A stretch of DNA of 64,000 bases from Sphagnum magellanicum. Lineage: Eukaryota; Streptophyta; Sphagnopsida; Sphagnales; Sphagnaceae. Position 1 is the first letter of the stretch. Every line of letters begins with the position of its first letter. This document shows positions 1 through 12,846 of the stretch, piece by piece. The stretch covers positions 6,510,001-6,574,000 of the forward strand of contig CM038914.1 in NCBI GenBank assembly GCA_021904315.1. Direction: 5' to 3'. A program made the position numbers and the translations under genes. The notes below the pieces were generated by a model. It made no database searches. It saw only the letters and a list, made by a program, of their open reading frames with translations, and was not told where the DNA came from.

Positions 1-3000
1 CCACAAGACTTTGAGCATCACTAGAAGAATACTTTTGCTTGCGCTTAGCCTTTCTGACTGCCTGTGCCAAATCTGTACCACTCTCCTCACAAATCTGCAG
101 TGTTGACTCAGTTGGCTGCCACCCCAATTTACAGGTCAGAGATTTCTCAGACAATCCTAACATCTATTCCAAGCAACTGAACTTTGTAGTTTACTTTCTA
201 TCAAATCAGCCAAATCCACATGCAGACTTAAAGTCATTAAGACATGCTAACACTTGACTGCAGTAGATCTAACCCTGACTGTAGAACAAGGGTCTAAAGC
301 ACAAAAGAAGCACTTGCCTTAAAGGTGCACCTAATAGTTGGAAATGCGAAGGAGAACCCGCCATCTTTGAGCCGCTGCTCGATCTCATCAATGGCTTCCC
401 CACTCCACCCAAGTGACCCAAACACACCACATGGCTTTGATCTTGCATCATCATCCTTTAATATAACTCCTAGGGCTTCCTGTTCATACATTCTCAAAGA
501 GACTTATTCAAAGAGAATCTAGGGTATGCTCATTTGCTTGCATAAAGCAGCAACTAGAGCAGAAACATTGATCCAATACTTCACGTGCAATCAAAAGATG
601 AATATCAATGGAGTGAGCCCTGCATGATTGTACCAGCAAGCATACTGTTTGTAATCCACTTGACAGCTGTGCCATATGCTGAGGTTGGAATCTTTCAACA
701 TTGATAATCTAACCCTAAGAATGTATACCTTAACTGGAGTGGGCATGTTGCCTCCAAGTGTCGGACTGCCAACCACAAAGCCACTACACTGCTTCACTAC
801 AGCAGCAACCTCCTCCATGGTGCAGACCTCAGCATTCACACTCTCAATCCCCACTCCTGCTTTTGAAATCCCTCGACTTCAAGCCCACACATCATGCTCT
901 CAAAATGTCAAAAGGCTACATCAATGAATGCCTTCAAGGAACAGAACATCATAATATCCATGCACAACAGATCTGACAACATACTGAAGTTCTGCACAAT
1001 AAGACTGAGAAACAGAAGAGAAGAAGGTTTGATTTCTGTGCATTGTAAAAATCTCAGTTGAAATCCCAGATGAATAGAGTCTGGCAGCATATACTGACCT
1101 TATAGCCTGAGCAAGAGCAGCTGTGTTTCCATATGCAGAGGCATATATCACAGCAACTGTTGCTTCATCAACTTGCTTCAGTTTTGCTTGTGTCCACTAC
1201 ATGGTTTGTCCACCACCAACACACCCTCTTCCCCAATTAAGTGTTGAGGAAGGCATGTGCACTCTCAACACCGTGGACAGGTTCATCAACAGCTACTTAT
1301 ACATATCATTCATTCCCTGACAAATGTCGTTTCCGTGGATCTGGTAGCAAATCCTTTCATATCTCAGGGGAAACTTATCAAGAGGTCAGTCAGTTACTCC
1401 TTTCCCCCTTTACAACATCAAACAAAGTGGAAGACTCAACCAGTGCAATACCAAACATGCTTATCCAAAAGGATTCTTACTCACCACACGGTACTCTCGA
1501 AGAATTTCTGTTAGAGAGGAGCGCACAATGGGACCATGCAGGGGGCAAATTGCTGCAGTCACTAGAGCTTCTCCTGGTCCAGTAATTTTTGAAAAGCGTA
1601 CTGATTTGCTGATAGGAATGTTCAATTTTGACAATATGCTTGATAGTAGGAACTTCACATCAGTCTACATGGAGAGAGATGTACAGAAAAATGTCAGCCA
1701 TTTGAAATAGATGGTACACTTGAAAGTGCATGTAATGGACTCTACCCTATGACCAAACAAGTTACAAAATGCCTGGTGATTTAGGAGCATGGAAATCAAA
1801 GGGATTTTGATGGTATGCTTTCTGCTACAAATATGTTGCCAAACTCAGTGCTAAGTAAAGAATTTATGACCATTGAGTACTCCAGGACTTCAAGACTAAC
1901 CCTTGTGCATGTGCTGGTAATTTGCAGAAGTAGCATCATGATTATCTGGTAAATCTACATGTGCAACTGCTTGTGGGAAAACTGACTTGTACAAGCTGTT
2001 TGACAGCCTGCTTGTAAAGTGATTCTTTATAGAATTCTGGTTGATAAGAGGGAACACGTTATACCTTGATGACATCAATACCTCGCTTGCCCTGGTATGT
2101 TGGAGTCGAAAACTGTGCAACCAGTGGCAGCTTGTCCAAAACAGCATCTGCCTGCAATATGTGTCATAGCTAGGTGCCAAGAACCATTAGAATCAACTAC
2201 ACAGCAAAAATTCGGAAGAACAGCAACAGGAGCTGGATTAGAGTTTGAAGTGGTGGGCAGTGAGAGCACAAATACCTGCTTAGCAACAGGTGATAGCATG
2301 CAATCATAAAAGAAGCGCCAGTCTTCTCCATATTCATCCCATCCTCCCAAGTCAAAACCATTTCCCTCAGACACATGTGCACTGCCAGCCTCACAAATCC
2401 CATGTAATCACCAGTACTTTTAGCTACTTAATTACTTCAATAACCCAGCTGACCTCTCCAGCTTTGACCCAAAAAAAAAAACAGGGATGCTTCACACACA
2501 AATAGAGTATGAGAGTGGGGCTGTACCTGAAAAGCTTGTTGGTAAAGATGAGTTGGGTTGCAGGGTCATAAATGCACATGCCATCAGGCCACCTTGGTGT
2601 TGGTGTCAAAATAAACTGAAGCTTGTGCCCTGGTTGACAGAATCAATCCCATTAGTTAGTCTGCTGTGTATCATCCACAGCTATTATTGAGCATTAATGT
2701 CAACGAGAGAGAATGTTTCAAGTTGTGAATGCTACTTTACCGACTGATAGATGGGGAGTACAATCAAAGGATACAAAGCCTAAAGACAACGTATCCATCA
2801 GCATTAATCCAGTGATAGGGCTGTCCAGTTAGACCATGCCTGACCTCCTCCAAGATCAAGGTTGTCATCTGCCTTGACAACAGTGATGATAAACCTCTTT
2901 TCCAGCAAATCACTTGGAACCACAGATTTTAGTTGTTGAGCAGCTGGATTTGAGCAATAGACTTGCAATGGGTCATCTGGAAGGTCATCAGATCACACTT

Positions 3001-4494
3001 TGATTGGTTGTTACAGCTTCTCCCCAACTCAACAGATTAAAAAACATGACCACTTTGCAAAGGAACTCACTGGGTTTTGAAGCAACATCAATAAGAAGTA
3101 ACAAAACTCCAGTGACAACCTACCTCTTTCTGCCAAGGCATCTGCCAGGCCTACAAGGCTCTCAACTCGCTTTGGGCTGAAGTGCCCCAAGATTAAATAG
3201 GTTAACCTCTTTAGGTCAGTGGTGTTTGCAAGAGTTTCCAGAAAGGCTTTGGAGAATGCTTGGTCAGGGATGTCAATCAGAGCTGTATGTGTCTGCCCCT
3301 TGACGAGGTAGGAGTTATCAGTTGTACCTCGCTTCAAGCCATATTCAATCTGCATGCAAAAAGTCAGAACAATATCCCTGTTGGTAGTTCCCACTTTACT
3401 GCACATTACAAGTAATCACTTCCAACTGCCATTTCTCTGCTGAGGTGAAAGCAGGAGCAACAGACCTCATATTTCAACCGCTCCAAGCTGCGACCCTGCA
3501 AGCTAATAGTGTCATCTGTGATCTTCACAACTCGTATATCACCCTCCTGCAACTCAAACATCAAATGAAGTCAGATGATTCAAGTCCTTGTTGCTGAAAA
3601 ATGTCAATTGCCCATGATTAAAAAATTGTCAATCTCCCAAAAATGTTTGGTTATTCAACATTCTCAGGCTCTTTCTGATGGTAAAAATTGTGGGAATGCA
3701 AATTGAGGGAATTTGCACCTGTTTGGGAGGGGCAGATGGAGGCAGGTCAGGTGGTGCTGATGTTGCAATTGAGGTTGCAACAATGCAGAATTGGCCATCC
3801 CTTCGGCTGCCTGTGGTTTCACCACTGCTTCTTAGCCTGTCATGTGACTACCAAAAAAACAGGGGCAACCAAAAAATTTCTTGTCACCACCAGAGTTTGT
3901 TGCTTATCGCAGATGAGCAAATCCGTTTGTGAGAAAATTGGCATATCATCACGGTGAAGGGACTTCTTTTAAGACATAAATCGGGACAGTCAGTCACGAT
4001 ACTGAAAGAAAAGGTAATAGAGCGCGCTTCAAGTTAACAATTGAGGAAACGCTTTGACAGACTCACAGATAGCAAAAGTCAGAACACATTCGAGACACAT
4101 ACTCACGAAGGTCAAAATCCCTCCATATCCACACACACACATAAAGAACAACGTTATCCAATCGAATTCCTCGTCATCCACAATAGCAGATAAAAAATAC
4201 ACACAAGCAACAGCCCCCCTCAAATCCAGAAGAAAAAGGCATCTAATTAACCAAAGGAGCAGCAGAGAGAGATTGCACCTGAAGAAAAAAAGGAGAAGCA
4301 GAAGACGCAAGCAGCCTAGGCGAAGAAGAAGAAGAAGAAGAAGCCTCGTCACATTGGCACAGTAGGAGATGATGCTGATGATTCCGGACCAGTAAATGAG
4401 AAGGAGGAGCTTGTTGTTGAACCGGCGAGAGTGAAAAGCCACGAGGATTGGCAGCCGCCGTGGCCAAGCTGCAGTGCGCGACGACGGACTGCAT
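1..4494 (-). CDS. FLVA: Chloroplast flavodiiron protein A, 5' part (exons 1-12)
   Basis: FLVA and FLVB reduce oxygen with electrons from the acceptor side of photosystem I, protecting it in fluctuating light. Exons in coding order: 4494-4279, 3546-3466, 3349-3124, 2976-2845, 2629-2527, 2381-2276, 2151-2065, 1664-1485, 1196-1099, 876-729, 479-318, and 115 to the edge. They join in phase into 551 residues; the C-terminal flavin-reductase part lies outside. Residues 1-72 are Ser/Ala-rich like a transit peptide. The beta-lactamase-like domain follows, with HFSPKR at 155-160, RWPDG at 231-235, FTNKLF at 247-252 and PLHGP at 358-362. The flavodoxin domain starts near 390 with SAYGNT at 397-402. Canonical iron ligands (HxExDH, HWPD, FTDxF) are mostly replaced, which is known for the Flv1/FLVA branch and separates it from FLVB. 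The ATG at 4494 is the first in exon 1. Intron 11 appears to use a GC donor. Confidence 0.92.
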
Positions 4495-4700
4495 TGTAGT
4501 AGAAGGCAAACAAAACCCCGCGACCACGCGCAGCTACAAGAGCAGGAGCAACAACAGCAACAGCAGCAGCAGCAGCAGCGTTGGCACTCAAACAAACAAA
4601 ACCAAAATCCTTCCACGAGAGCTTATAAGCAGCGCGGGCCCCGGCGGGGCTCTCGGGTGATGAGGCACGGCCAAAAGCCCCAAAAAAATCTAATAAATAA
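4494..4700 (-). promoter_or_regulatory. FLVA leader and probable core promoter
   Basis: On the coding strand a TATA-like TTATAAG lies at 4622-4628, about 130 bases before the FLVA start codon, in a short GC-rich stretch. The leader would then begin near 4590 and contains a (CTG)n tract (4563-4579). The TATA call is from motif and position only. Confidence 0.35.
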
Positions 4701-4740
4701 ATAAATAATAGATAAAATAAAATAAAATAAAATAAATACA

Positions 4741-5105
4741 TCAGTTAGGTAGGTACGTAAGTTGGTAGGTACGTATCCAGACCGAGAGGTACATAAATAG
4801 GTAGGTACGTATCCAGACAGGGAGGTACATAAATAGGTAGGTAGATATCTTGGTAGGTACGTAATCAAACAGGCAGATAAATAAATAGTTAGGTAGGTAT
4901 GTAGTCAGTGAAGGAGGTAAGTAAATAGGTTTCAGGTAGGTATGTTGATAGGTATGTACTCAGACAAGGAGGTAATTCAGTAGGTAGGTATGTTGATAGG
5001 TACGTAATCAGACAAGAAGGTAAATCAGTAGGTACGTATGTTGGTTGGTAGGTATGTAGACAGACAGACAGACAGACAGGGAGGTAAGTAGATAGATAGG
5101 TGCCA
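4741..5105. repeat. GTAG-type minisatellite upstream of FLVA
   Basis: Imperfect tandem units built on GGTAGGTACGTA plus CAGACAGGGAGGTA. Two neighbouring units start at 4764 and 4800 (period 36-37 bp); later units diverge to other spacings. A (CAGA)n tract lies near 5070-5080. It begins about 110 bases beyond the TATA-like site, in the FLVA upstream region. No open reading frame here looks like a protein. Confidence 0.8.
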
Positions 5106-7080
5106 TAATATTTTCTCATTAATTTTATTTACTTACCCTTTTTTTAAATCATATTATGATAATTGATATTATTTAGTTAATTTATAATTAAATTATAATT
5201 TATTTTAACATGTCATTAATTTATTTTCAATCATAATTTGTAGTAAATTTATAATTTACTTATAATTTAAAGAGGTTCAAAAAAATCTTCTTTGATAATG
5301 AGCATATGGAAGCTTCCTTGAATTAAATTTGCAAAACATTATTAAAAAAAAATGGACCTTCTCATTACCTTTAGTTTATTGAACATTAATTTTTGGTATA
5401 ATCTTGCACCATAATTTTGTTTTTTTTCATATCATGTTCATGATTTCATATGTTATTGAAATAAATTTTAATTTGCATTTTTTTTTGGCGTACATCATGT
5501 TCTTGTTTTTTTTTTTTTTCATGTTTTGTGTTTGCAATTAGATTTAGGCATGTTCTTTTGCCATGGTTTATTTTAGATATTTTGTTTTCATAATTTTCAT
5601 GTTTATGACAAACAATTATTTATGCAATTGGCGATGGAAATATGAGCATATGAAATTTCAAACATCCCACCATTAAAAATCTAAAAACATATAATCAAAT
5701 TAATCAATAAATCATCTCAAAATATATTGAAGGTATGTATCAATTTGGTAAAAAATATTTCTAAAATAAAATGTTGAAAAACTTGAAAATATATAAGGTT
5801 AAATTATCAAAACAATTACATCGGTAAAATGCCAAAATACAAGGAAATTCATATACCATGGACCTCCACATGCTTAAATCCCAAGTTGTGTCCCATATTT
5901 AAGCCCCGCCCATAGGAACAAGGTGTATTTGAATTCGATTAATGTTCACAATTAACTCCTGAAGTATATATTAAACCATAACTAAGTAAACACACCTTTT
6001 TGCCATAGATTTTCGATGTAAAATTGATAGTTTTTTGGTGATTTATGCCTGTAGTTGAAACATGGTAATTCCAATTCAACTCACTTTTTATGAAAGTTCT
6101 TGTCCATGCATATGCATGCATGCCTTAAATGTAGTCATGTGAATGTTTTCACACAGACATGGGGCATGTTTGAAGAAAATTGTTTTGATGAAAGGTTGAA
6201 TGTAAACTACAAACAAAGGCTATTTTAGTGCCTTTCGTTTTTGCAACACCTCGCAAATATCATCTTTTTTAAAAGGAGAAAAGTCTAAAAAAAGGTAATG
6301 ATCTGCAAATTTGGCAACTTGATAGTGCCAAATTCTCTACAACACTTGTAATTTTCCTTACAATGCTTGTAGTTTTCCTTAAAGTCTCCATTAGGATGAA
6401 ACCATTCATTTAAAAAACTTCTTGACAAATGATCATAAACATTATTTATCTCTCCTAGTTTTCTATGTGTTGCTCTCAAAGAGGTCCAAGCCTAGGCAAA
6501 AATATTTCAATGTTGTTTCATAATAGGATAAAATGAAGGCCAAAATGAAAAGGTGCACCAATTAGTGTAAGGACCTTTAATTTTCTTGATCGATGGTTTT
6601 ATTGGCTTGATTTTAGGCTTGAACAAGTCTAATTGTAATATCTTTCCTAAACCTCCTTATTGGTTCCTTGAAAATCTCCTTTTGAAACATACCATGTTTC
6701 TTCTCCAACCTTTCATTCAATTTTGCAAAATCTTTCCCTACATTAATTTCTATCTATTATTTGATGATGGGAATGAAAAACTCACCATTTTAATGTTGTT
6801 GTTTTGTATGCATTACACATTTTTCACATATGCAATATTAAAAAGGATATCTAAAATGCAAAACACACAAGGAAATAAAAAATCTTGTCCTTTTCCACCA
6901 TTACCCCATGCAATTAATGTTTGATTCTACTATAATTTGATCAATTTAAAATGTCTTGAGGCAAGTAGTAAAACTTTGCACTACTTGCTAAAGATGAATT
7001 AATAATGTTACAATGTTCAATGTTCTATGGTTCAATTGCATGGAAATTATAATATCAATTTTCTAATTAAAGGCTTCATT
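5106..7080. other. AT-rich intergenic DNA
   Basis: About 2 kb of very AT-rich sequence with long T and A runs and TAATTTAT-type repetition near 5150-5270. Short open frames in it resemble nothing I recognise, and I see no splice-joined coding signal. Confidence 0.6.
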
Positions 7081-7460
7081 CCTAGCCCACAAAAATGTTA
7101 TAGTGGTTTTTTTCACCTCTTGTTCATTGTCAATCATGTCACTACATATGTGTAGCCGTTCATACATAACAAATAGTTTTTATTAGTAGTACAATGCATT
7201 TTGCACCCATTGAATTATGTATGTACTCCAAATGCAACCAACTACTTGTTCACTATCAAGGTCATTACATGTGTGCACCCATTCCCACATAACAATCTAT
7301 TCAAAAATTTGACAAAAGGCCTCATTTCCAAACCATAAAAATGTTCTAATGATTTTTTCCACATCTTGTCCATTGTCAACATCAGTACATATGTGTATCC
7401 ATTCACACATAACAAGTTGTTTTTGTAACCAATACAACACATTTTGCACCCATTGAAATG
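7080..7460. repeat. Three-copy tandem repeat of about 122 bp
   Basis: The core TACATATGTGTA...CATAACA recurs at about 7143, 7265 and 7386, giving a 121-122 bp period. The phrase TTTTGCACCCATTGAA follows copies one and three and appears again near 7633 and 12,865, which links this array to the flanks of the neighbouring retroelement. Confidence 0.75.
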
Positions 7461-7770
7461 AGAATTGGGGGGGGGAGGGGATCATTATGATGAAAATTCC
7501 AATGTCATTGTTTTAATTTGTATCAAAGCATGAGTTTCGCATGTGACATGAGATTTTTTTCTTCATGATGAGAAGACTTTAACATTGTTTTAATTCATGT
7601 CATGATATAAATTTCACACATGACATAAGAGTTTATGCACCCATTGAAATGAGGATTTTTTTAGGGTTTCATTGTGATGAAACTTTAAATGTCATGACAT
7701 GAGTTTTTTTTTCAATCATCACGAAACCTTAAACATCACAATTTTAATTTGCATCATGACATAAGTTTGT

Positions 7771-7860
7771 CATGTGCTACCACATCGACACCTACAAATA
7801 TCATTGTCATCACACATACAACACAACAAATAAAACCTTGAATGGTACACCATACCCAAA
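7771..7860. repeat. 90-bp direct repeat, left copy
   Basis: Starts CATGTGCTACCACAT and ends GGTACACCATACCC. A near-identical copy lies at 8188-8278. The two copies bracket the left LTR-like core (7879-8187), as expected if extra element sequence was duplicated on both sides of the core. Confidence 0.75.
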
Positions 7861-7878
7861 GCAAAATGAACTCACCTA

Positions 7879-8187
7879 CAATAAATAGGAATCCAAGCCC
7901 AAAACATAGCAAAAATCAATAACACAAAACTTACAAAAAATTTGCATAAACACAAAAACGTATAAAGCAGAAAAATTATGTTGTGGAATCTCAAATCACC
8001 AAAGAGGGATTTGACATCACAAAACTTGGGTTTTTTATTTGATCCACAAATTAGCTTGAACTTGTTCACATTGGAACTAGTTTACAATTAAACTACACAT
8101 TAAATTAGATTAGTTTAACTAAGTTAGATTAAGCATAATTAATCCAAATCTAATTATATAATTAATCATAACCACTTGATAATTATC
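7879..8187 (-). repeat. LTR-like repeat, left copy (3' end of relic)
   Basis: About 310 bp matching 12,532-12,846 in direct orientation. Shared landmarks in order are CAATAAATA(G)GAATCCAAGC, ACACAAAACTT, TATGTTGTGGAAT, CACAAAACTTGGGTTT, and TTAACTAAGTTAGATTAAGC. Because pol fragments lie between the copies on the minus strand, I interpret them as remnants of the two LTRs. I could not define TG...CA ends or a target duplication. Confidence 0.6.
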
Positions 8188-8278
8188 ATGCGCTACCACA
8201 TTAGCACCTACAACTATTATTGTCATCACACATATAACACATAACAAATAAAACCTTGAATGGTACACCATACCCTAA
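8188..8278. repeat. 90-bp direct repeat, right copy
   Basis: Second copy of the repeat at 7771-7860. It starts CATGCGCTACCACAT and ends GGTACACCATACCC, with about a dozen differences. Confidence 0.75.
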
Positions 8279-9832
8279 TTGCCACCTTGTCTGGGGTTAA
8301 GGTCCATTTAAGGTAGATAACATTATAAATTTTTTTTTTATGAAAACCAATCATTAATGAATACTTTGGTTCCAAGGTAAAAGGGCCTATAGGTTGAATG
8401 CAAATGGGAACCCCATCGTTAATCACCTAACTACAATCCTTCAAATCCTCAACCAAATGTGAATCATCATGAAAGAATATTTAAGTTAATCATATTATGT
8501 GATTTAAGAAACCTCTGTCTATTTAAGTGCACCAAAGGCAAAACTATTTGTCAAATAACATTTTATCCAAAGGTGGTGTAAAACATCCCATATGCCAACC
8601 CCTTGGACATCAAAAACATATGAACATAGTGGTAGCCCTAGTAGACTACCCACACCACATACAATGAAATTCAACATGAACAACTACTAAAGATGTTTCA
8701 ATTTGGCCATCCACATGGGGAAGATGACACGACGCATAATTATGTGCATGATTTTTCCATGTTTAACCATCTTGGCCTTCCAACAACATCATGCTTCAAC
8801 GTAAAACTAATTTTCACAAAATATGTCCCAAAATCACATTTAAAGTAACCAATGATGTCTGCTACAAGTCCATAGAATTTCATGGTTTGAATCTATGAAC
8901 TTGAAGCCAATATCCACCTCCTTGAATAGTGGCATATCAAAGTGTATTTCAATGCTGAACAATTGCCAAATTTTCCATAACCATGGGCATTACACATTAG
9001 GACAAAAATGTTCATTATTCACATGCATAAAACCACACATTTGGATAATCCAAAATGATGTTGGCCATCACATCTTGTCAAATTGAAGTTAGTAACTTGG
9101 GTTCATAACCAAATAGTGAAAAATATGGAGAAAATATGCAAAGGAAACATGCTTATTTAATACCCCATAATTAACCCTCGTAGTTGTAAATCCCAATATC
9201 AAGTATGACCCATTTGCAGCCCATACTTTCGCAAACCTCGTTTGACTATCTACACCATCCGTTCAATTAATCCATCTACCTTAGGATGGCTCCGTGAAAT
9301 AATATGATGATTAATAAATGATGACTCACATAATTCTTGAAATTTTTTATGGAATTCCATACCTTGATTAGTGAGAGCTTCAACTAAAACCCAAATTTAT
9401 TAAATAACCTATCCAAAAATGCATATGTTGCCCTTTCATTGTTACGATCTAATAATGGCACCAGTTCCAATCATTTGAAAAATGTTTGATCATAACCAAA
9501 ACATATTAGTTATGTCGAGGTGTTCGACTCAACGGAATGGCAAAATCTAAATTTTATCAATATTCAAGCCCCATAATCAATGAGGGCTATAAATGAAGTG
9601 TAGGTGCATTGAAAGATGTTCGAACTTGATCACACTCCATACATTGATAAACAAATTATTGAACCTTATGCCATTAATATTGTGTATAGACCAAACTATA
9701 AATTCATTAGACCCAAAATGGCCCAATTCCTCATGAACATGTTTAACAAGGCCTTCACATAGTTACCCATTTGTCCACACCCATAATAGGGAATTACCTT
9801 CCCACTAGTGGTAACCTTGTGCATAATGCACA

Positions 9833-10368
9833 GGTGTGTTATTTCAAGTTAATTCCCAAAGCGTTCCGGAGAGGGAGGGAAGGTCGGTCAGGCAACGCTT
9901 TTGGCACCTGGATTTTGGAGTCCGTTGTGTAGTAGTAATCCGTCGATTAAGATGTCAATCGACGTTCCGAATCCCGACATGTGGTTAGTTAGTCACCCCG
10001 GGTACCCGTATCTTTCCCTCTACCTAATAATGACTCTACAGGAAAAGTCGCAGTTTGGGACCTGAAAATTTACCAAAAGGAAAAAAGGTCGCAGTTTGGG
10101 ACCTGAAAATTTACCAAAAGGAAAAAAGGTCGCAGTTTTAATTGGGACCTGGAAATTTACCAAAAGGTTGAGCCGTAGTCAGTTTTAATTGGGACCTGGG
10201 AAATTTACCAAAAGGGTAAGCCGCAGTCAGTTTTAATTGGCACCTGGAAATTTTACCAAAAGGGTGCACTTTTGGGCGATTTCACAGCAGTTACTGGAGT
10301 CACTGTCACAGACAGATAGACTGACAGACTTGCTGAATTAATATATAAGATTTGGACTGCTTAGTCTT
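9833..10368. mobile_element. Short unclassified insertion nested in the gypsy relic
   Basis: About 536 bp, richer in GC than its surroundings, between recognisable RNase H-linker and integrase parts of the relic. ATGCACA occurs directly at 9826-9832 and 10,369-10,375 and may be a target-site duplication. The segment has no matching inverted ends, a TATA-like AATATATAAG near 10,340, and a five-unit tandem array (10,047-10,262). Its class is unknown to me; a small non-autonomous element or solo LTR is possible. Confidence 0.5.
10047..10262. repeat. Five-unit 41-48 bp tandem repeat inside the nested insertion
   Basis: Units carry GTCGCAGTTT(TAATT)GGGACCTG then AAATTTACCAAAAGG. Starts at 10,047, 10,088 and 10,129 give an exact 41-bp period; the last two units are longer because of TTTTAATT and AGCCG(T/C)AGTCAG additions. 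Confidence 0.85.
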
Positions 10369-12531
10369 ATGCACAACTCAGTCCCATTTTTTGGGTGTTA
10401 AATTTAATTGAAACTTCACTTACATGCAAATATGTAATAAGAGATGAATCATCATGAATATGTAGCGCATCATTGCCCTTTAATTCAATATCCTCTTCTT
10501 GGGAATCTCCATTATTTGATCTTGCCTAAGATACATCCCTAGAATATCCTAGTAGGGTACACATGTATGTATAAACATGTCATCCTAATACTGCTTTCAA
10601 ATCCATATCACCATGTTGTCGTACTTTTGTGGTATCCCTTTCATTGGAACTTGGGTTTCAATTTATCTCATTGACATTTCAATTAACCCTATTGACCTTA
10701 TGAACAATATCAAAATCATATTCCTATAAGATAAATGCCCATTTGGCTAACTTTCCTATGAATTGATCTAATTCCATCAAAAACTTGAAGGGTTGGTGAT
10801 TAATAAGGTGATTGGACTACCATAAAAGTAACATTAAAATGATGAAACTACCCAAATAACTACAAGAGATTCCCCTTCATATGAATTGTACTTGGCATGT
10901 GTTTTTTTGTTGGATTAACGAGCATATGCCACCACAAACTTTCAACCATCATCAACAAATTGGGTAAGCATGGTCCTCCCAACCCTAAAGTGCTCAAAAT
11001 ACTATTTAATTGAAACAATTGTCTTTGGATGGGTCATTTCAAAATGGGAGCTATTGAAAGCCAGGCCTTCAACTTTTAAAAAAATTGCTTTTATGTTCAT
11101 TCCAAATGAACTTTTAATCAATTTGTGTCAATTAAGTCAAAGGTTTGGCAATGTTGTTAAATCCTTTGATAAATTTCTAATAACAATTACACAAGCCCAA
11201 GAAGGTTTATAACTAACTAACATCTATTGGTTGGGGAACTTATGAAATGGCTTCAACTTTGGCCTTCTCAAGCTTCAACCCACATGGACAAATCATATGA
11301 CCTAGGTATTCCACATGAGAGTGAAAAAAATGACATTTACCATGATGAAATTTAGAATTATGTTCTTTGAATCAATCAAACACATCATGCAAATGTTACA
11401 TATGTTCTTTTGGAATTAAGTTGAACACAATGATATCATCAACATAGCATTGGGCAAAACCAAGACATGCAAACACATCATCCGTAATTCTCTAGAATTT
11501 TGTAAGGGCACTTTTCAAACCAAATGGCAAAAACTTTCACTAATATAAACAATCCTTCTCATGAAAATCAATTCCCCAAAAATGCTGTTTTGATTTTATC
11601 GTGCATCATGTATTTCACCTCCTATAGTTGATGGGCCAATCCTTGGCTCCCATGTATGTGCAATCACATGTATTTTGGGTTGGGATGATGGAACATCCTT
11701 AAGACCTAAGGGTGTAGGGATGACATGTAATTGTTACGCAATATGTGAGGAAGTGTCACAATGTCCTATTGTGCTCACATCACCATACTTTTATTCCATA
11801 AATCTCTTTTGGGAGTTTCAAATCATCTATGGGCTTCCATCCTTAAAGACATGAAAACATGGGGAACAAAAATGTTGGTAAGGTTGATCGTGGAAGGCCA
11901 ACCTTATTGACCATAACCAAAGGTGGTTAAACATCATGACAAATCATGCATGAATGACATCATGGATCCAATATGTCATCCACCAAACATGTGGGTGACA
12001 TAGGGATGAGTTGATATGTTCAATATGTCATTATTAGTGGTGCAAAACTAATCTAAATCCACCAAAACCAACAGGTTCATGAATCAACAATAGCAACATC
12101 CACTTGCATTAGTATACTAATCTAAGCCCTAATTTATTGGCATGTTGTCCAAACAACTAGTAAAAAATCTATGATGTCTATATATATTGAAGAATCTGAA
12201 TCAATTCCCTAAATAATCTTGATATGAAGTTTGAAAGTCCTTGGCCAATACTGGCTTGTGAAAGACCTTAGCATGGCCATCTTAAAATGATCAAATGAAT
12301 TGGCCTAATCTTGGCCAAATTTGGCACCCCAAGCAATGTTATGTTGTTTAGTAGGGAACATTAGTACCTTTGAATAGTTGATGTGGGCAACAAAATAGGA
12401 TGTTATTGTAACATCATAACATAACACATGAAAGCTTGTTGAACTTATGTTTCTTGTTCCACTCATTGATATCTTTAGATTAAAATACAAAACTCCAAAA
12501 CTACGACTAATCCAAAATTAATATTCATTTG

Positions 12532-12846
12532 CAATAAATAAGAATCCAAGCACAAAACATAATAAGAAAATAATAACACAAAACTTGTAAAATAATTTAC
12601 ATACACACAAAAATTTGCAAAGCATAAGGCACTATGTTGTGGAATTTCAAGTATTAAAAAAAAAATTGAAATCACAAAACTTGGGTTTTATATCCAATCC
12701 ACAATTTAATATAAACATGTTCACATTAGAATTAGTTCACAATTAAATTATACATTAAATTAGATTAACTTAACTAAGTTAGATTAAGCATAATTAATTT
12801 AGACTTAATTGTATAACTTGTCATAACCACCTGACAAGTTTATCAT
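12532..12846 (-). repeat. LTR-like repeat, right copy (5' end of relic)
   Basis: Direct copy of 7879-8187. Just inside it on the minus strand (about 12,472-12,455) GATATCAATGAG is a weak match to a primer-binding site for initiator tRNA. Outside it, 12,862-13,030 repeats a module (GCACTCGTTGAA, GTGATGAAACTTTAAATG, CATGTGACATGA) also found at 7441-7760. Confidence 0.6.

Larger units (their letters stand above)
9110..11560 (-). pseudogene. Degenerate Ty3/gypsy pol (RT, RNase H, integrase)
   Basis: Minus-strand translation, with many stops and frame changes, gives Ty3/gypsy domains in the family order. The reverse transcriptase active-site motif YVDDI is at 11,446-11,432, followed by a stretch resembling the end of the RT domain. 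RNase H/linker similarity (GKLAKWAF) is at 10,760-10,733. Integrase zinc-region similarity (HEELGHFG) is at 9735-9712. The integrase core end (HPKVDGLIE, then VKRGLRKYG) is at 9290-9224. That wording matches gypsy elements common in non-flowering plants. The frame is broken throughout, so this is an old copy that cannot move. A separate insertion appears to split it between 9833 and 10,368. Confidence 0.85.

Noticed and set aside
4029..4741. Long open frames on both strands around FLVA exon 1, including a Cys-rich and an Arg-rich one
   Set aside because: They are out-of-frame readings of the transit-peptide exon and its CTG/GAA repeats; only the MQSVV frame joins in phase with later FLVA exons.
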